In this document: positions 1 to 8,072 of the stretch, piece after piece | Layout of the letters: each line of letters opens with the position of its first letter | How positions within the stretch are numbered: the stretch's first letter is position 1 | Assembly: GCA_003248805.1 (NCBI GenBank) | Contig: QFQY01000008.1 | Coordinates: 62,001 to 126,000 of the forward strand | Length of the DNA: 64,000 bases | Source of the DNA: Chelatococcus sp. | GTDB lineage: Bacteria; Pseudomonadota; Alphaproteobacteria; Rhizobiales; Beijerinckiaceae | Reading direction: 5' to 3' | Notes under the pieces: model-generated | What the model was told of the DNA's origin: nothing | The model's input: only the letters and a program-made list of their open reading frames with translations | Databases searched by the model: none | Translations under genes and position numbers: made by a program

Positions 1-68
1 GCGAGCGCAGCGAAGCAATCCAGGGAACCGCCGCGCTCTGCGACACTGGATTGCTTTGCTGCGCTCGC
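1..68. repeat. Long imperfect inverted repeat (intergenic palindrome)
   Basis: Positions 1-23 and 46-68 are reverse complements with one mismatch in 23 and a 22-base loop, so the stretch can form one long hairpin. It sits just past the 3' end of the AMP nucleosidase gene. It may serve as a transcription end, but it lacks a T-run and resembles the dispersed intergenic palindromes seen elsewhere in the window. The left arm begins at the window edge, so the element may extend further. Confidence 0.75.
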
Positions 69-89
69 AATGACGGCAGGGACCCCCGC

Positions 90-1544
90 CTACCGGAACG
101 GCGGCTCGTCGAAGCTCCGGAGCTTGCGGGAGTGGATGGTGGCGCCGGCTTCCTTCAGCTTCTCCAGCGCCGAAAGGCCGATGCGCAGATGCTCGCCCAC
201 GGCCCGCTCGTAGAAGGCGTTGGCGGCGCCGGGCAGCTTGATCTCGCCATGCAGCGGCTTGTCGGAGACGCAGAGCAGCGTGCCGTAGGGCACGCGCAGC
301 CGGTAGCCCTGCGCGGCGATGGTGCCGGATTCCATGTCGACCGCGATCGCGCGCGAGAGGTTGATCCGCCGCCGCTCCTTGGTCCAGCGCAGCTCCCAGT
401 TGCGGTCGTCCTGCGTCACCACGGTGCCGGTGCGCAGCCGCTGCTTCAGGCTGTCGCCGCTCTCGCCGGTGACGTCCGCCGCCGCCTGCTGCAGGGCGAC
501 CTGGACCTCCGCCAGCGCGGGGATCGGGATATCGGGCGGCACCAGCTCGTCCAGGATGCCGTCCTGCCTGAGATAGGCATGGGCCAGCACGTAGTCGCCG
601 ATGATCTGCGTCTGGCGAAGGCCGCCGCAATGGCCGACCATCAGCCAGCAATGCGGCCTGAGCACCGCCAGATGGTCGGTGATGTTCTTGGCGTTGGACG
701 GGCCGACGCCGATGTTCACGAGCGTGACGCCGTCGCCCTTCTCGCGGACGAGATGATAGGCCGGCATCTGGAAGCGGTGCCACGGCGCCGACATCACCCG
801 TTCGGCGGCCGAGACGTCGATCCCCGCGCGGTCGAGGCGGATGCCCCCGGGCGTCACCAGCGCCTGCGCCGTGCCCGCCTCGATCTCGGCGATGGCGAGG
901 CGCACGAACTGGTCGACATAGCGGTGGTAGTTGGTCAGCAGCACCCAGGGCTGCACGGCGCGCCAGTCGGTGCCGGTGTAGTGCACCAGCCGGCGCAGCG
1001 AATAATCGGTGCGCACCGCGTCGAAGAGCGCGAGCGGGCGTGGCTCGCCATCGACCAGGTCGTAGGTTCCGTCCGCGATCTCGTCGCCGACGAGCGAGAG
1101 CAGCGGCGTCGGGAAATGCCGCGCCAGTTCGGCCGCCGTCACCTTGCCGCGTCCGAGTTCGTCGCCGCCCTCCAGCGCGTAGGGGTAGGGGATTTCCTGC
1201 GCGCTGATCCCCGTCTCGATCGTCGCGCCATACTCGCTGACGAGCGGCCCGAGCTGGTCGAGCAGATAGCCACGGAACTCGGCCGGCTGGGTGACGGTGG
1301 TCGAGTAGACGCCGGGCGCCGCGAATTTCGCATAGCCGCGGCGGGTCGCGGCCGGCAGCCGGGAAGGCTCGTAGGTCACGCGCAGGAGCGGGTAGCGGTA
1401 ACGCAGCCGTTCCTCGGGGCCGGGCGGCGTGCCCGTGTCGAAGAACCGCTGCAGGTCCCCGCGCAAGGCGCCGCGCGCCTCCTCGTAGAGCCGCTCGAGC
1501 CTGTCGATGGCGGCTTGCGGGCTGGCGGCGGTCTCGAACGTCAT
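90..1544 (-). CDS. amn: AMP nucleosidase
   Basis: Hydrolyses AMP to adenine and ribose 5-phosphate in the cytoplasm and so controls the adenylate pool. The 484-residue product matches the usual length of the family. It has the N-terminal AMP-nucleosidase domain followed by a nucleoside-phosphorylase fold, with the glycine-rich stretch VNIGVGPSNAKN, the block GHCGGLRQTQ and the ribose-binding DMESGTIAAQG near the C-terminus. An in-frame ATG lies 11 codons upstream (1577), but AAGGAC precedes the chosen ATG at a workable distance and gives the standard length. It stands alone, divergent from the ArsR gene. Confidence 0.93.
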   Translation of the reverse strand: MTFETAASPQAAIDRLERLYEEARGALRGDLQRFFDTGTPPGPEERLRYRYPLLRVTYEPSRLPAATRRGYAKFAAPGVYSTTVTQPAEFRGYLLDQLGPLVSEYGATIETGISAQEIPYPYALEGGDELGRGKVTAAELARHFPTPLLSLVGDEIADGTYDLVDGEPRPLALFDAVRTDYSLRRLVHYTGTDWRAVQPWVLLTNYHRYVDQFVRLAIAEIEAGTAQALVTPGGIRLDRAGIDVSAAERVMSAPWHRFQMPAYHLVREKGDGVTLVNIGVGPSNAKNITDHLAVLRPHCWLMVGHCGGLRQTQIIGDYVLAHAYLRQDGILDELVPPDIPIPALAEVQVALQQAAADVTGESGDSLKQRLRTGTVVTQDDRNWELRWTKERRRINLSRAIAVDMESGTIAAQGYRLRVPYGTLLCVSDKPLHGEIKLPGAANAFYERAVGEHLRIGLSALEKLKEAGATIHSRKLRSFDEPPFR

Positions 1545-1637
1545 GGGCGGTCCCGTCCTTTTCGTTCGGGCGAGCATTAGCCGCGAGCGGGCCGTCCTGA
1601 CAACTGGGGGAGGCTTGACCCATGGGGATCGGGGCGG

Positions 1638-1659
1638 TATTAAACCTATAAGTTAAATA
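1638..1659 (+). promoter_or_regulatory. Candidate ArsR-family operator
   Basis: A 22-base AT-rich palindrome with 9 of 11 base pairs matching (core AACCTATAAGTT) lies just before the ribosome-binding site of the ArsR gene, in a region otherwise very GC-rich. ArsR-family repressors typically bind 12-2-12-like palindromes overlapping their own promoter, so autoregulation of this three-gene operon is the natural reading. The site is seen directly; its function is inferred. Confidence 0.55.
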
Positions 1660-1672
1660 AGGGGACTCATGA

Positions 1673-2020
1673 ATGGCCGACGATCGCTTGAGCCTGACGC
1701 TGGGCGCGCTGGCCGATCCCACGCGGCGCGCCATTCTCGCGCGCCTCTCGACCGGGGAGGCCTCCGTCACCGAGCTGGCCGAGCCCTTCGCGATGAGCCT
1801 GCCCGCCGTCTCCAAGCATCTCAAGGTGCTGGAGCGCGCCGGCCTGATCACCCGGGGGCGGGAGGCGCAGTGGCGGCCGTGCCGGCTCGATCCGGCGCCC
1901 CTGCGCGAAGTCTCGGAATGGCTGGAGCACTATGCCCGCTTCTGGTCGCAGGGCCTCGACCGGCTGGAGGGGCTACTCGCCGAACTCGGCGAGACAGCGG
2001 AAGGCAGCGGGACGTCTTAG
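1673..2020 (+). CDS. ArsR/SmtB-family winged-helix repressor
   Basis: A 115-residue winged helix-turn-helix protein. Residues 8-25 (LGALADPTRRAILARL) are the hallmark N-terminal ArsR helix, and the recognition helix lies in MSLPAVSKHLKVLERAGL. There is no CxC metal site, so it probably belongs to the group controlling small ligand-binding or SRPBCC-type proteins rather than metal export. AAGGGGA at 1659-1665 is the ribosome-binding site. Two short enzyme-like genes follow in the same direction, so it is likely the first gene of an autoregulated operon. Confidence 0.85.
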   Translation: MADDRLSLTLGALADPTRRAILARLSTGEASVTELAEPFAMSLPAVSKHLKVLERAGLITRGREAQWRPCRLDPAPLREVSEWLEHYARFWSQGLDRLEGLLAELGETAEGSGTS

Positions 2021-2097
2021 CCATGGCGAGCCCGGAACGCGGGGGCCGGGGCGGTCGTTTCAGGACAAGACCAGGGGAAACGCAAAGGAGGAAGGCG

Positions 2098-2580
2098 ATG
2101 CAGGCGGAACCGCAGAAGGAGCACGAATGGCTCCGGCAGCTCGTCGGCGAATGGACGAGCGAGATGACCTGCCGGATGGCGCCGGACCAGCCGCCCATGA
2201 CCTCCCGGGGCACGGAGAGCGTGCGCTCGCTCGGCGGCCTCTGGACCATCGGCGAGGGGCAGGGCGATGCCCCGGACGGCACGCCCGTCGGCAGCGTGAT
2301 GACGCTCGGCTTCGATCCGGCCAAGGGCCGCTTCGTGGGGACCTTCATCGCTTCGATGATGTCGGCGTTCTGGCACTACGAGGGCGCGCTCGACGCCTCG
2401 GGCAAGGTGCTGACCCTCGATACCGAGGGGCCGAGCATGGCCGGCGACGGCCGGACCGCGAAGTATCAGGACGTGATCACCATCGTCTCGCCCGAGCACC
2501 GCACGCTGACCTCGCGCATTCAGGGCGAGGATGGCGGCTGGACCGAGTTCATGAGCGCGCACTACCGCCGCAGGGCCTGA
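2098..2580 (+). CDS. DUF1579 family protein
   Basis: A 160-residue cytosolic protein matching the DUF1579 family: it opens with the characteristic EHEWLRQLVGEW, then TSRGTESVRSLGGLW, and ends in a beta-rich stretch with ALDASGKVLTLDTEGP. The family has no firm biochemical function; a lipocalin or START-like ligand-binding barrel is suspected. AAAGGAGGAAGG gives a strong ribosome-binding site just before the ATG. It lies 77 bases after the ArsR gene and 11 before a VOC-fold gene, so all three are probably co-transcribed. Confidence 0.75.
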   Translation: MQAEPQKEHEWLRQLVGEWTSEMTCRMAPDQPPMTSRGTESVRSLGGLWTIGEGQGDAPDGTPVGSVMTLGFDPAKGRFVGTFIASMMSAFWHYEGALDASGKVLTLDTEGPSMAGDGRTAKYQDVITIVSPEHRTLTSRIQGEDGGWTEFMSAHYRRRA

Positions 2581-2591
2581 GGGAGGACAGG

Positions 2592-3023
2592 ATGAAACTC
2601 GCCACCTATCTGATGTTCGACGGCAACTGCCGCGAGGCCTTCACCGTCTACGAGACGGTTCTGGGCGGGAAGATCCTCGCCATGATGGACCACAGGGGCA
2701 CGCCGGCCGAGGAACACGTTCCGCCCGCGTGGAAGGACAAGATCCTGCATGCCTGCCTCGAGGTCGACGGGCAGATGCTGATGGCCTCCGACGCCCCGCC
2801 CGACCGCAGCGACGGGCCGATGCGCAGCGTGTCGGTGTCGGTCAACGTCCCGGAGGTCGCCGAGGCCGAGCGGATCTTCGCCGGGCTCGCCGAGGGCGCG
2901 ACGATCCAGATGCCGATGGCGGAAACCTTCTGGTCGCCGCGCTTCGGCATGCTGCGCGACCGCTTCGGCACCAACTGGATGATCGGCGCCGAGATGCCGG
3001 CGGACAAGGCGAACTGCGGCTGA
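2592..3023 (+). CDS. VOC-fold protein, PhnB-like
   Basis: A 143-residue single-domain member of the glyoxalase/bleomycin-resistance (VOC) superfamily, closest in look to the PhnB-like group. The N-terminus has YLMFDGNCREAFTVYETVLGG, typical of PhnB-like proteins, and the C-terminal FGMLRDRFGTNWMI is the family's end strand. The substrate is unknown; this group is often misannotated as demethylubiquinone methyltransferase, which this gene does not encode. GGAGGACAGG precedes the ATG. It is the last gene of the ArsR-DUF1579-VOC set. Confidence 0.8.
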   Translation: MKLATYLMFDGNCREAFTVYETVLGGKILAMMDHRGTPAEEHVPPAWKDKILHACLEVDGQMLMASDAPPDRSDGPMRSVSVSVNVPEVAEAERIFAGLAEGATIQMPMAETFWSPRFGMLRDRFGTNWMIGAEMPADKANCG

Positions 3024-3030
3024 GCCAGCG

Positions 3031-3131
3031 CGTCATTCTCGGGCTTGACCCGAGAATCTCCTGCAGGACGGGGCATCGGTGATGCTAACCCCCTTGAGTA
3101 AGAGATGCTCGGGTCAAGCCCGAGCATGACG
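3031..3131. repeat. Paired palindromic repeat, family A (copy 1)
   Basis: Arms 3031-3060 and 3102-3131 are inverted copies matching at 28 of 30 positions. Each arm is itself a small hairpin built on CTCGGG-CTTGA-CCCGAG. The same arm sequences recur at 9178-9260, 8254-8283 and 19017-19121, always between genes. It lies between the convergent VOC and ubiB genes and may help end transcription, although no T-run is present. Confidence 0.85.
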
Positions 3132-3140
3132 GTGCAGCGC

Positions 3141-4700
3141 CTAGCCCAGCATGTCCCAGGCGATCAGCGCGGCGATGATCCAGAGCGCCCAGCCGATCCA
3201 GCGGTTGCCGCGCCCCTCGGCGCGGCCGATCGCCGCGACGCTGCGCTCGTCGAGCGCGAAGCCCAGCCGCGAGGCGTCCTCGAGCTGGGCCAGTACGCGC
3301 TCCGCCCGAACCATCGTCTCCGGCAGGCGGCCGAGCCCGGACAGGAGCGACTGCGCCCCGCGCCCCGCCTCCTCGACGCGGCCGAGCGGGCCGAGATTGC
3401 GGGTGATCCATTCGCGCACCACGGGCTCGGCCGTCGTCCACATGTCGAGCTGCGGATCGAGCGTGCGGGCCACGCCCTCGACCACCACCATGGTCTTCTG
3501 CAGCATGACGAGCTCGGTGCGCGTCGCCATGTCGAACATGCCGGTGATCTCGAAGAGCAGCGTCAGCACCTTCGCCATCGAGATCTGGTCGGCGCTCTTG
3601 TCGTGGATCGGCTCGCCGACGGCGCGGATCGCCTGGGCGAAATCCTCGACCGCGTGGTGATGCGGCACGTAGCCCGCCTCGAAATGCACCTCGGCGACGC
3701 GCCGGTAGTCCCGCGTGATGAAGCCGAGCAGGATCTCGGCCAGGAAGCGCCGCTCCTTCAGGCCGAGCCGGCCCATGATGCCGGCATCGACCGCGACGAG
3801 CCGCCCCTGCGCGTCGACGAACAGGTTTCCGGGATGCATGTCGGCATGGAAGAAGCCGTCCCGGATGGCGTGGCGCAGGAAGGACTGGATCACGGTCTTC
3901 GCCAGCGCCGGCAGGTCGTGGCCGGCGGCCCGCAGCGCCTCGACATCCGAGAGCCGGATGCCGTCGATCCATTCGTCGACCAGCATCTCGCGGGCGGTGA
4001 GCTGCCAGTCCGGCTCGGGCACGCGGAAATCGGCGTCGTCCCGGGTGTTCTCGGCGAATTCGGAGAGCGCGGCCGCCTCCAGCCTGAGGTCCATCTCCAT
4101 GGTGACGGAGCGTGCCAGCGTCTCGACCACGCCGGTCATGCGCAGGCGGCGCGCCTCGGCCGAGTGGCGCTCGGCGAGCTCCGCGCCGAAGCGCATCGCG
4201 GCGAGATCGCGCGCGAAACCGTCGCGGATACCCGGGCGCAGGAGCTTGACCGCGACCTCGGAGCCGTCCTTGAGCCGGGCCCGGTGCACCTGGGCGATGG
4301 AGGCGGCGGCGACGGGCTCGCTGAAGCTCGGAAAGATCGTCTCGAGCTTCGCCCCGCCATGGGCCGCCTCGACGATGGCGCGCGCCTGCTCCATCGGGAA
4401 GGGCGGCATCCTGTCCTGCAGCGAGGACAGGTCCTGCGCGATCTTCATGCCGACCACGTCCGGCCGGGTCGCCAGGAACTGGCCGAACTTCACATAGGAC
4501 GGGCCGAGCCGGGTCAGGGCTGCGGCGAGGCGCTTGGCCGAGGAGCCGGCCTCCGGCCGTTCGATCAGCCGCCCCAGCCGGATCAGGCCGCGCGCCGCCG
4601 GCGGCAGCACGGACGGATCGACCAGCGCCAGAGCGCCTTCGCGGGCGAGGACGAAGCCGACGCGGGCCGAGCGGGCGAGGTGGAAGAGGGAGGAGATCAT
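3141..4700 (-). CDS. ubiB: Ubiquinone biosynthesis accessory kinase-like protein UbiB
   Basis: Atypical ABC1/ADCK family ATPase needed for ubiquinone synthesis, anchored in the inner membrane. The 519-residue product shows the family signature K71-FGQ, the invariant lysine in VAVKLLRP (about K152), HADMHPGN (285-292), and one hydrophobic C-terminal membrane segment (WIGWALWIIAALIAWDML). Oddly, the usual DFG metal-binding triad reads D305-A-G, with alanine in the middle position. The gene lies downstream of ubiE on the same strand, separated by a palindromic repeat, and they probably form one ubiquinone operon. Confidence 0.92.
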   Translation of the reverse strand: MISSLFHLARSARVGFVLAREGALALVDPSVLPPAARGLIRLGRLIERPEAGSSAKRLAAALTRLGPSYVKFGQFLATRPDVVGMKIAQDLSSLQDRMPPFPMEQARAIVEAAHGGAKLETIFPSFSEPVAAASIAQVHRARLKDGSEVAVKLLRPGIRDGFARDLAAMRFGAELAERHSAEARRLRMTGVVETLARSVTMEMDLRLEAAALSEFAENTRDDADFRVPEPDWQLTAREMLVDEWIDGIRLSDVEALRAAGHDLPALAKTVIQSFLRHAIRDGFFHADMHPGNLFVDAQGRLVAVDAGIMGRLGLKERRFLAEILLGFITRDYRRVAEVHFEAGYVPHHHAVEDFAQAIRAVGEPIHDKSADQISMAKVLTLLFEITGMFDMATRTELVMLQKTMVVVEGVARTLDPQLDMWTTAEPVVREWITRNLGPLGRVEEAGRGAQSLLSGLGRLPETMVRAERVLAQLEDASRLGFALDERSVAAIGRAEGRGNRWIGWALWIIAALIAWDMLG

Positions 4701-4734
4701 CGGGCAGCCATACGGGCCAGGCCGGCCCCACCCT

Positions 4735-4854
4735 CAGCCCTCATCCTGAGGAGCCGCGCAGCGGCGTCTCGAAGGATGGTCCAGATGCCGAGGGAGCCTC
4801 CTGAAGCATCCTTCGAGACGCGCTCCTGCGGAACGCTCCTCAGGATGAGGGCTG
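4735..4854. repeat. Long imperfect inverted repeat, family B (copy 1)
   Basis: Positions 4735-4778 and 4807-4854 are inverted copies built on CCCTCATCCTGAGGAGC and GTCTCGAAGGATG. A diverged copy of the same element lies at 15598-15693. It sits in the spacer of the ubiE-ubiB gene pair, so any hairpin would be in their shared transcript and could affect mRNA stability or partial termination. That role is inference. Confidence 0.8.
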
Positions 4855-4875
4855 CGGAAAGCACGAGACGCTCCC

Positions 4876-5640
4876 TCACAGCTTCCAGCCGGAATGCAGC
4901 GCCACGACACCGCCCGTCATCGGGGTGAACCTGGCCCGCCGGAATCCCGCCTCCTCGATCATGTTCGCGAAGGCCTGCGGCTTCGGGAACTTGCGAATCG
5001 ACTCGACGAGATACTGGTAGGGCGCGGCGTCGCCCGTCACCATCCGCCCCATGGGCGGGATGACGTTGAAGGAATAGGTCTCGTAGATCTTGTCGAGCAG
5101 CGGCACGTCGACATGGCTGAATTCGAGGCACAGGAAGCGCCCGCCGCGCTTCAGCACGCGATAGGCCTGGGCCAGCGCCCTGTCGATGCGCGGCACGTTG
5201 CGGATGCCGAAGGCGATCGTATAGGCGTCGAAATGGTTGTCCGGCAGCCCTTCCAATTCCTCCGCGTTGCCCTGCACGAAGCGGATGCGCGCGTCGCCCG
5301 GAAAGCGCTTCTGCGCCCGCTCGCGGCCGACGCCGAGCATTTCGGCGTTGATGTCGAGCACGGTCACGTCGGTCTGGGGGCCGCCGGCCTCCAGCACGGA
5401 AAAGGCGACGTCGCCCGTCCCGCCCGCCACGTCGAGATGGTGGAAGGGGCGGTCCTTCGGCGGGTTGATCGCGGTCAGCAGCGCGCTCTTCCAGGCCCGG
5501 TGCAGGCCGGCCGACATCAGGTCGTTCATCAGGTCGTAGCGGCCCGCGACCTTGTGGAAGACGTCGTCGACCTTGGCCTGCTTCTCGGCGAGGGGCACGG
5601 TCTCGAAACCGAAATGGGTGGTGTCGCTCGCTGCTGTCAC
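4876..5640 (-). CDS. ubiE: Demethylmenaquinone/2-polyprenyl-6-methoxy-benzoquinol methyltransferase UbiE
   Basis: S-adenosylmethionine-dependent C-methyltransferase of ubiquinone synthesis. The product contains the UbiE signature VAGRYDLMNDLMSAGLHR, SAM motif I DVAGGTGDVAF, and the downstream block GIRNVPRIDRAL. A GTG at 5640 gives 254 residues beginning VTAASDTTHFGF, where the conserved family N-terminus (THFGFETVPLAEKQ) starts almost at once; an upstream ATG at 5724 would add 28 non-conserved residues and reach toward the divergent mutM gene. Forms a likely operon with ubiB. Confidence 0.9.
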   Translation of the reverse strand: MTAASDTTHFGFETVPLAEKQAKVDDVFHKVAGRYDLMNDLMSAGLHRAWKSALLTAINPPKDRPFHHLDVAGGTGDVAFSVLEAGGPQTDVTVLDINAEMLGVGRERAQKRFPGDARIRFVQGNAEELEGLPDNHFDAYTIAFGIRNVPRIDRALAQAYRVLKRGGRFLCLEFSHVDVPLLDKIYETYSFNVIPPMGRMVTGDAAPYQYLVESIRKFPKPQAFANMIEEAGFRRARFTPMTGGVVALHSGWKL

Positions 5641-5736
5641 GATCGGGCCGCTCTTGTGTTTGCCTGCGGCGATGCATAGCCAAAGCGGCGCGGCTTGTCG
5701 CGGCCCGTCTCGCCGCAGCCTCAACGAGTGACGCCG

Positions 5737-6633
5737 ATGCCCGAGCTTCCCGAAGTCGAGACCGTCCGCCGCGGGCTGGAGCCCGCCATGCTGGGCGAGG
5801 TCTTCGCCAGCGTCGAGCAGCGCCGGCCCGATCTGCGCTTTCCGCTGCCGGAGCGCTTCGCCGCGCGGCTGACCGGCCGCAGGGTCGAGGCGCTCTCACG
5901 CCGCGCCAAATACCTGATCGCCGATCTCGACGACGGGCAGGCGCTCGTCATGCATCTGGGCATGAGCGGGCGCTTCGTCGTCGAGGCGCCCGGCACGCCG
6001 CCGGTCGAGCCCGGCGCCTATTACAACGAGATCGGCCGGCATCTCGTGCATGACCATGTCGTGTTCGAGATGGGGACCGGCGCGCGCGTAACCTACAACG
6101 ACGTCCGCCGCTTCGGCTTCATGGACCTCGTTCCCCGCGCCGAACTGGCGACGTCGAAGCACTTCTCAGGGATGGGCATCGAGCCGCTCGGCAACGAATT
6201 GTCCGGCGAGACGCTGGCGTCGCTCTTCGCCGGCAAGATCGCGCCCTTGAAGGCCGCGCTGCTCGACCAGCGGCTCGTGGCGGGCCTCGGCAATATCTAT
6301 GTCTGCGAGGCGCTGTTCCGGGCCGGGCTCCATCCGGAGGCGGAGGCCGGGACGATCGCGACGCCGACAGGGCGGCCGCGCGAGAAGGCTCATGAACTCG
6401 CCCGCATCATCCGCGAGGTGCTGGAAGAGGCGGTCGCGGCCGGCGGCTCGACGCTGCGCGATTTCGCCCATGCCGACGGCTCGCTCGGCTATTTCCAGCA
6501 CCGCTTCAAGGTCTATGATCGCGAAGGCGAGCCCTGTACCGCGCCGGGCTGCGGAAAGCTGGTGAAGCGCCTCGTGCAATCGGGGCGCTCGACGTTTTAT
6601 TGCGAGAGCTGTCAGCCGAGGCGGCGTCCTTAG
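5737..6633 (+). CDS. mutM: Formamidopyrimidine-DNA glycosylase (MutM/Fpg)
   Basis: Bifunctional DNA glycosylase/AP lyase removing 8-oxoguanine and formamidopyrimidines. The start is fixed by chemistry: the mature enzyme needs proline as its first residue followed by glutamate, and the ATG at 5737 gives MPELPEVETVRRG; upstream in-frame starts would bury that proline. The 298-residue protein has the helix-two-turn-helix in ALLDQRLVAGLGNIYVCEAL and a C-terminal zinc finger with four cysteines (C-x4-C-x16-C-x2-C). Divergent from ubiE, about 96 bases apart. Confidence 0.96.
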   Translation: MPELPEVETVRRGLEPAMLGEVFASVEQRRPDLRFPLPERFAARLTGRRVEALSRRAKYLIADLDDGQALVMHLGMSGRFVVEAPGTPPVEPGAYYNEIGRHLVHDHVVFEMGTGARVTYNDVRRFGFMDLVPRAELATSKHFSGMGIEPLGNELSGETLASLFAGKIAPLKAALLDQRLVAGLGNIYVCEALFRAGLHPEAEAGTIATPTGRPREKAHELARIIREVLEEAVAAGGSTLRDFAHADGSLGYFQHRFKVYDREGEPCTAPGCGKLVKRLVQSGRSTFYCESCQPRRRP

Positions 6634-6703
6634 ACTGGGGTCTGCTTTGAGCCGGGAGCGGAACTTCATCGACCGCCTTATATTGGTCGTGGCTTCGGTG
6701 ATG

Positions 6704-7339
6704 CTAGTTGCGTCCAGAACCCCAAGCCAAGCGGCAGGCTAGGCCCGCGAAGACCGTTGCCAGCAGATATTGCGGCAGACGCGGAAAGTGTCGGAGCCCA
6801 GCCAGACGTTTCCCGATGTGGGAGCTAGAGAAGATCACCACGCCGTTTACGAAAAGGCCAGAGAGGTTGAGGATTGTCGCGAGCAGCAACATCTGACCGA
6901 CCAAGCTTCCGCCTTCAGGTCCGACAAATTGCGGAAACAAAGCCAGCACGAAGAGCGCCATCTTCGGGTTGAGAATGTTTGTGCCTAAACCTTCAAGAAA
7001 AATTCGCAGGGGCGACAGCCTCGACCTGCCTTCCTGCGGAGCAAACGTTAAACCGTTGGATCGCAGTGCACGGTACGCAAGATAGAGCAGATAGAGACAC
7101 CCAGCCCAGCGCACGGCGTCATAAGCTGCTGGCACCGATACAAAAAGGTGGGAAAGGCCGAGCGCGGCTGCCAGCGCATGGCAATATGTCCCGACCGCGA
7201 TGCCCAAATAGGTGAGGAAGCCCGAGAACCGCCCCTGGCTCACGCTTCGCGATGCGATGAGCAGCATGTCTGGGCCTGGCGTCGCCGTCAGGACAAAAGC
7301 GGCAACGGCGAAAATTCCGAGAGATGAGAGGTCCGGCAT
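6704..7339 (-). CDS. LysE/RhtB-family amino acid exporter
   Basis: A 211-residue integral membrane protein with about six hydrophobic segments. The N-terminal FVLTATPGPDMLLI is the LysE/RhtB family signature (ATPGPD), and the central GLGTNILNPKMALF is the second conserved block. It probably exports an amino acid or a small analogue; the substrate cannot be told. AGGATT precedes the ATG. The gene and its upstream flank are visibly less GC-rich than the neighbours, suggesting recent acquisition, although no mobility genes are nearby. It converges with mutM. Confidence 0.9.
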   Translation of the reverse strand: MPDLSSLGIFAVAAFVLTATPGPDMLLIASRSVSQGRFSGFLTYLGIAVGTYCHALAAALGLSHLFVSVPAAYDAVRWAGCLYLLYLAYRALRSNGLTFAPQEGRSRLSPLRIFLEGLGTNILNPKMALFVLALFPQFVGPEGGSLVGQMLLLATILNLSGLFVNGVVIFSSSHIGKRLAGLRHFPRLPQYLLATVFAGLACRLAWGSGRN

Positions 7340-7679
7340 GGCGAATCCTATTCGTTGGAGCCGGAATTCCCGTCTACAGCGATCCTCAAAAACTGCAACG
7401 GATCACGCATCTGACTGGCGCTCGAAAACTCCCATTTCAAGCTGATAAGCCTGAACGGTCGAAACGGGCCGATAGCCGACATCGCCAGAACTTATACCCG
7501 CTGCCCACCAGGCCCTTAACCTCTCACCACCTCGTCCCCGAGGGGCGGCCATCCGGAGGCATGCCGTCGGTGGGGGGTGAGGGCGGCGCCCTGCGACCGG
7601 GTTTGCACCCCGGACTCGGGAGGCTGCGGGGCACCGCCGAAAGCCGCCGCCTGCGGCGGCGTCTATCGACCGTTAAAGC

Positions 7680-7907
7680 GCAGGCAGCGCGAGCTTGCCT
7701 GCGCGGGGTACTCCGGCCCCTGTGCGAGGAGCTCGCTGGACGGCTCGGGATATCCGAGGCCGGACGCGGAACGGATGACGAGGAGATGAGCCGAGCTGAT
7801 CCGTGAAGCGTCCGGCTCAAGGAGTCCCAGCCCGATAAGCGCGGCCCGCGGCTTTCAAATCGCCGGCAACGCAGCCAAGTGTTCGCAGGCTGCGTAAACT
7901 TGCCTGC
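7680..7907. repeat. Two diverged copies of a 23-base palindromic element
   Basis: The sequences at 7680-7702 and 7885-7907 match at about 19 of 23 positions and share the outer arms GCAGGC and CTTGCCTGC, so both fold as small hairpins. They are about 200 bases apart in the same orientation in the gene-free spacer. This is a REP-like arrangement, but only two copies were noticed. Confidence 0.55.
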
Positions 7908-8072
7908 CATGCGCCACGGGGCGTGCGGCTCAATCCTTCCGCGCCGCATCCTGGCTCAACGGAAGCGGCTCTCCATACACCGCGCCTCGCGGCGCTCCGC
8001 TGCCCCTGACCGATGAACGAACGCGCGAAAGCGCGGGCGGGCGAAGGCGCACGCGCGAACCGCGACGCGAAC

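Noticed and set aside
51..1580. 509-codon frame on the plus strand opposite amn
   Set aside because: Mirror frame of the amn gene with no recognisable domain.
2592..3023. Annotation of the VOC gene as ubiquinone methyltransferase
   Set aside because: That name is a historical transfer error for PhnB-like proteins; there is no SAM-binding motif.
3105..4928. 607-codon open frame on the plus strand opposite ubiB
   Set aside because: Low-complexity Arg/Ala/His-rich translation with no motif; the opposing ubiB frame carries all kinase-like motifs.
7524..7949. Minus-strand 141-codon frame in the spacer
   Set aside because: Ser/Arg/Pro-rich without any conserved block and overlapping several palindromes; probably chance.
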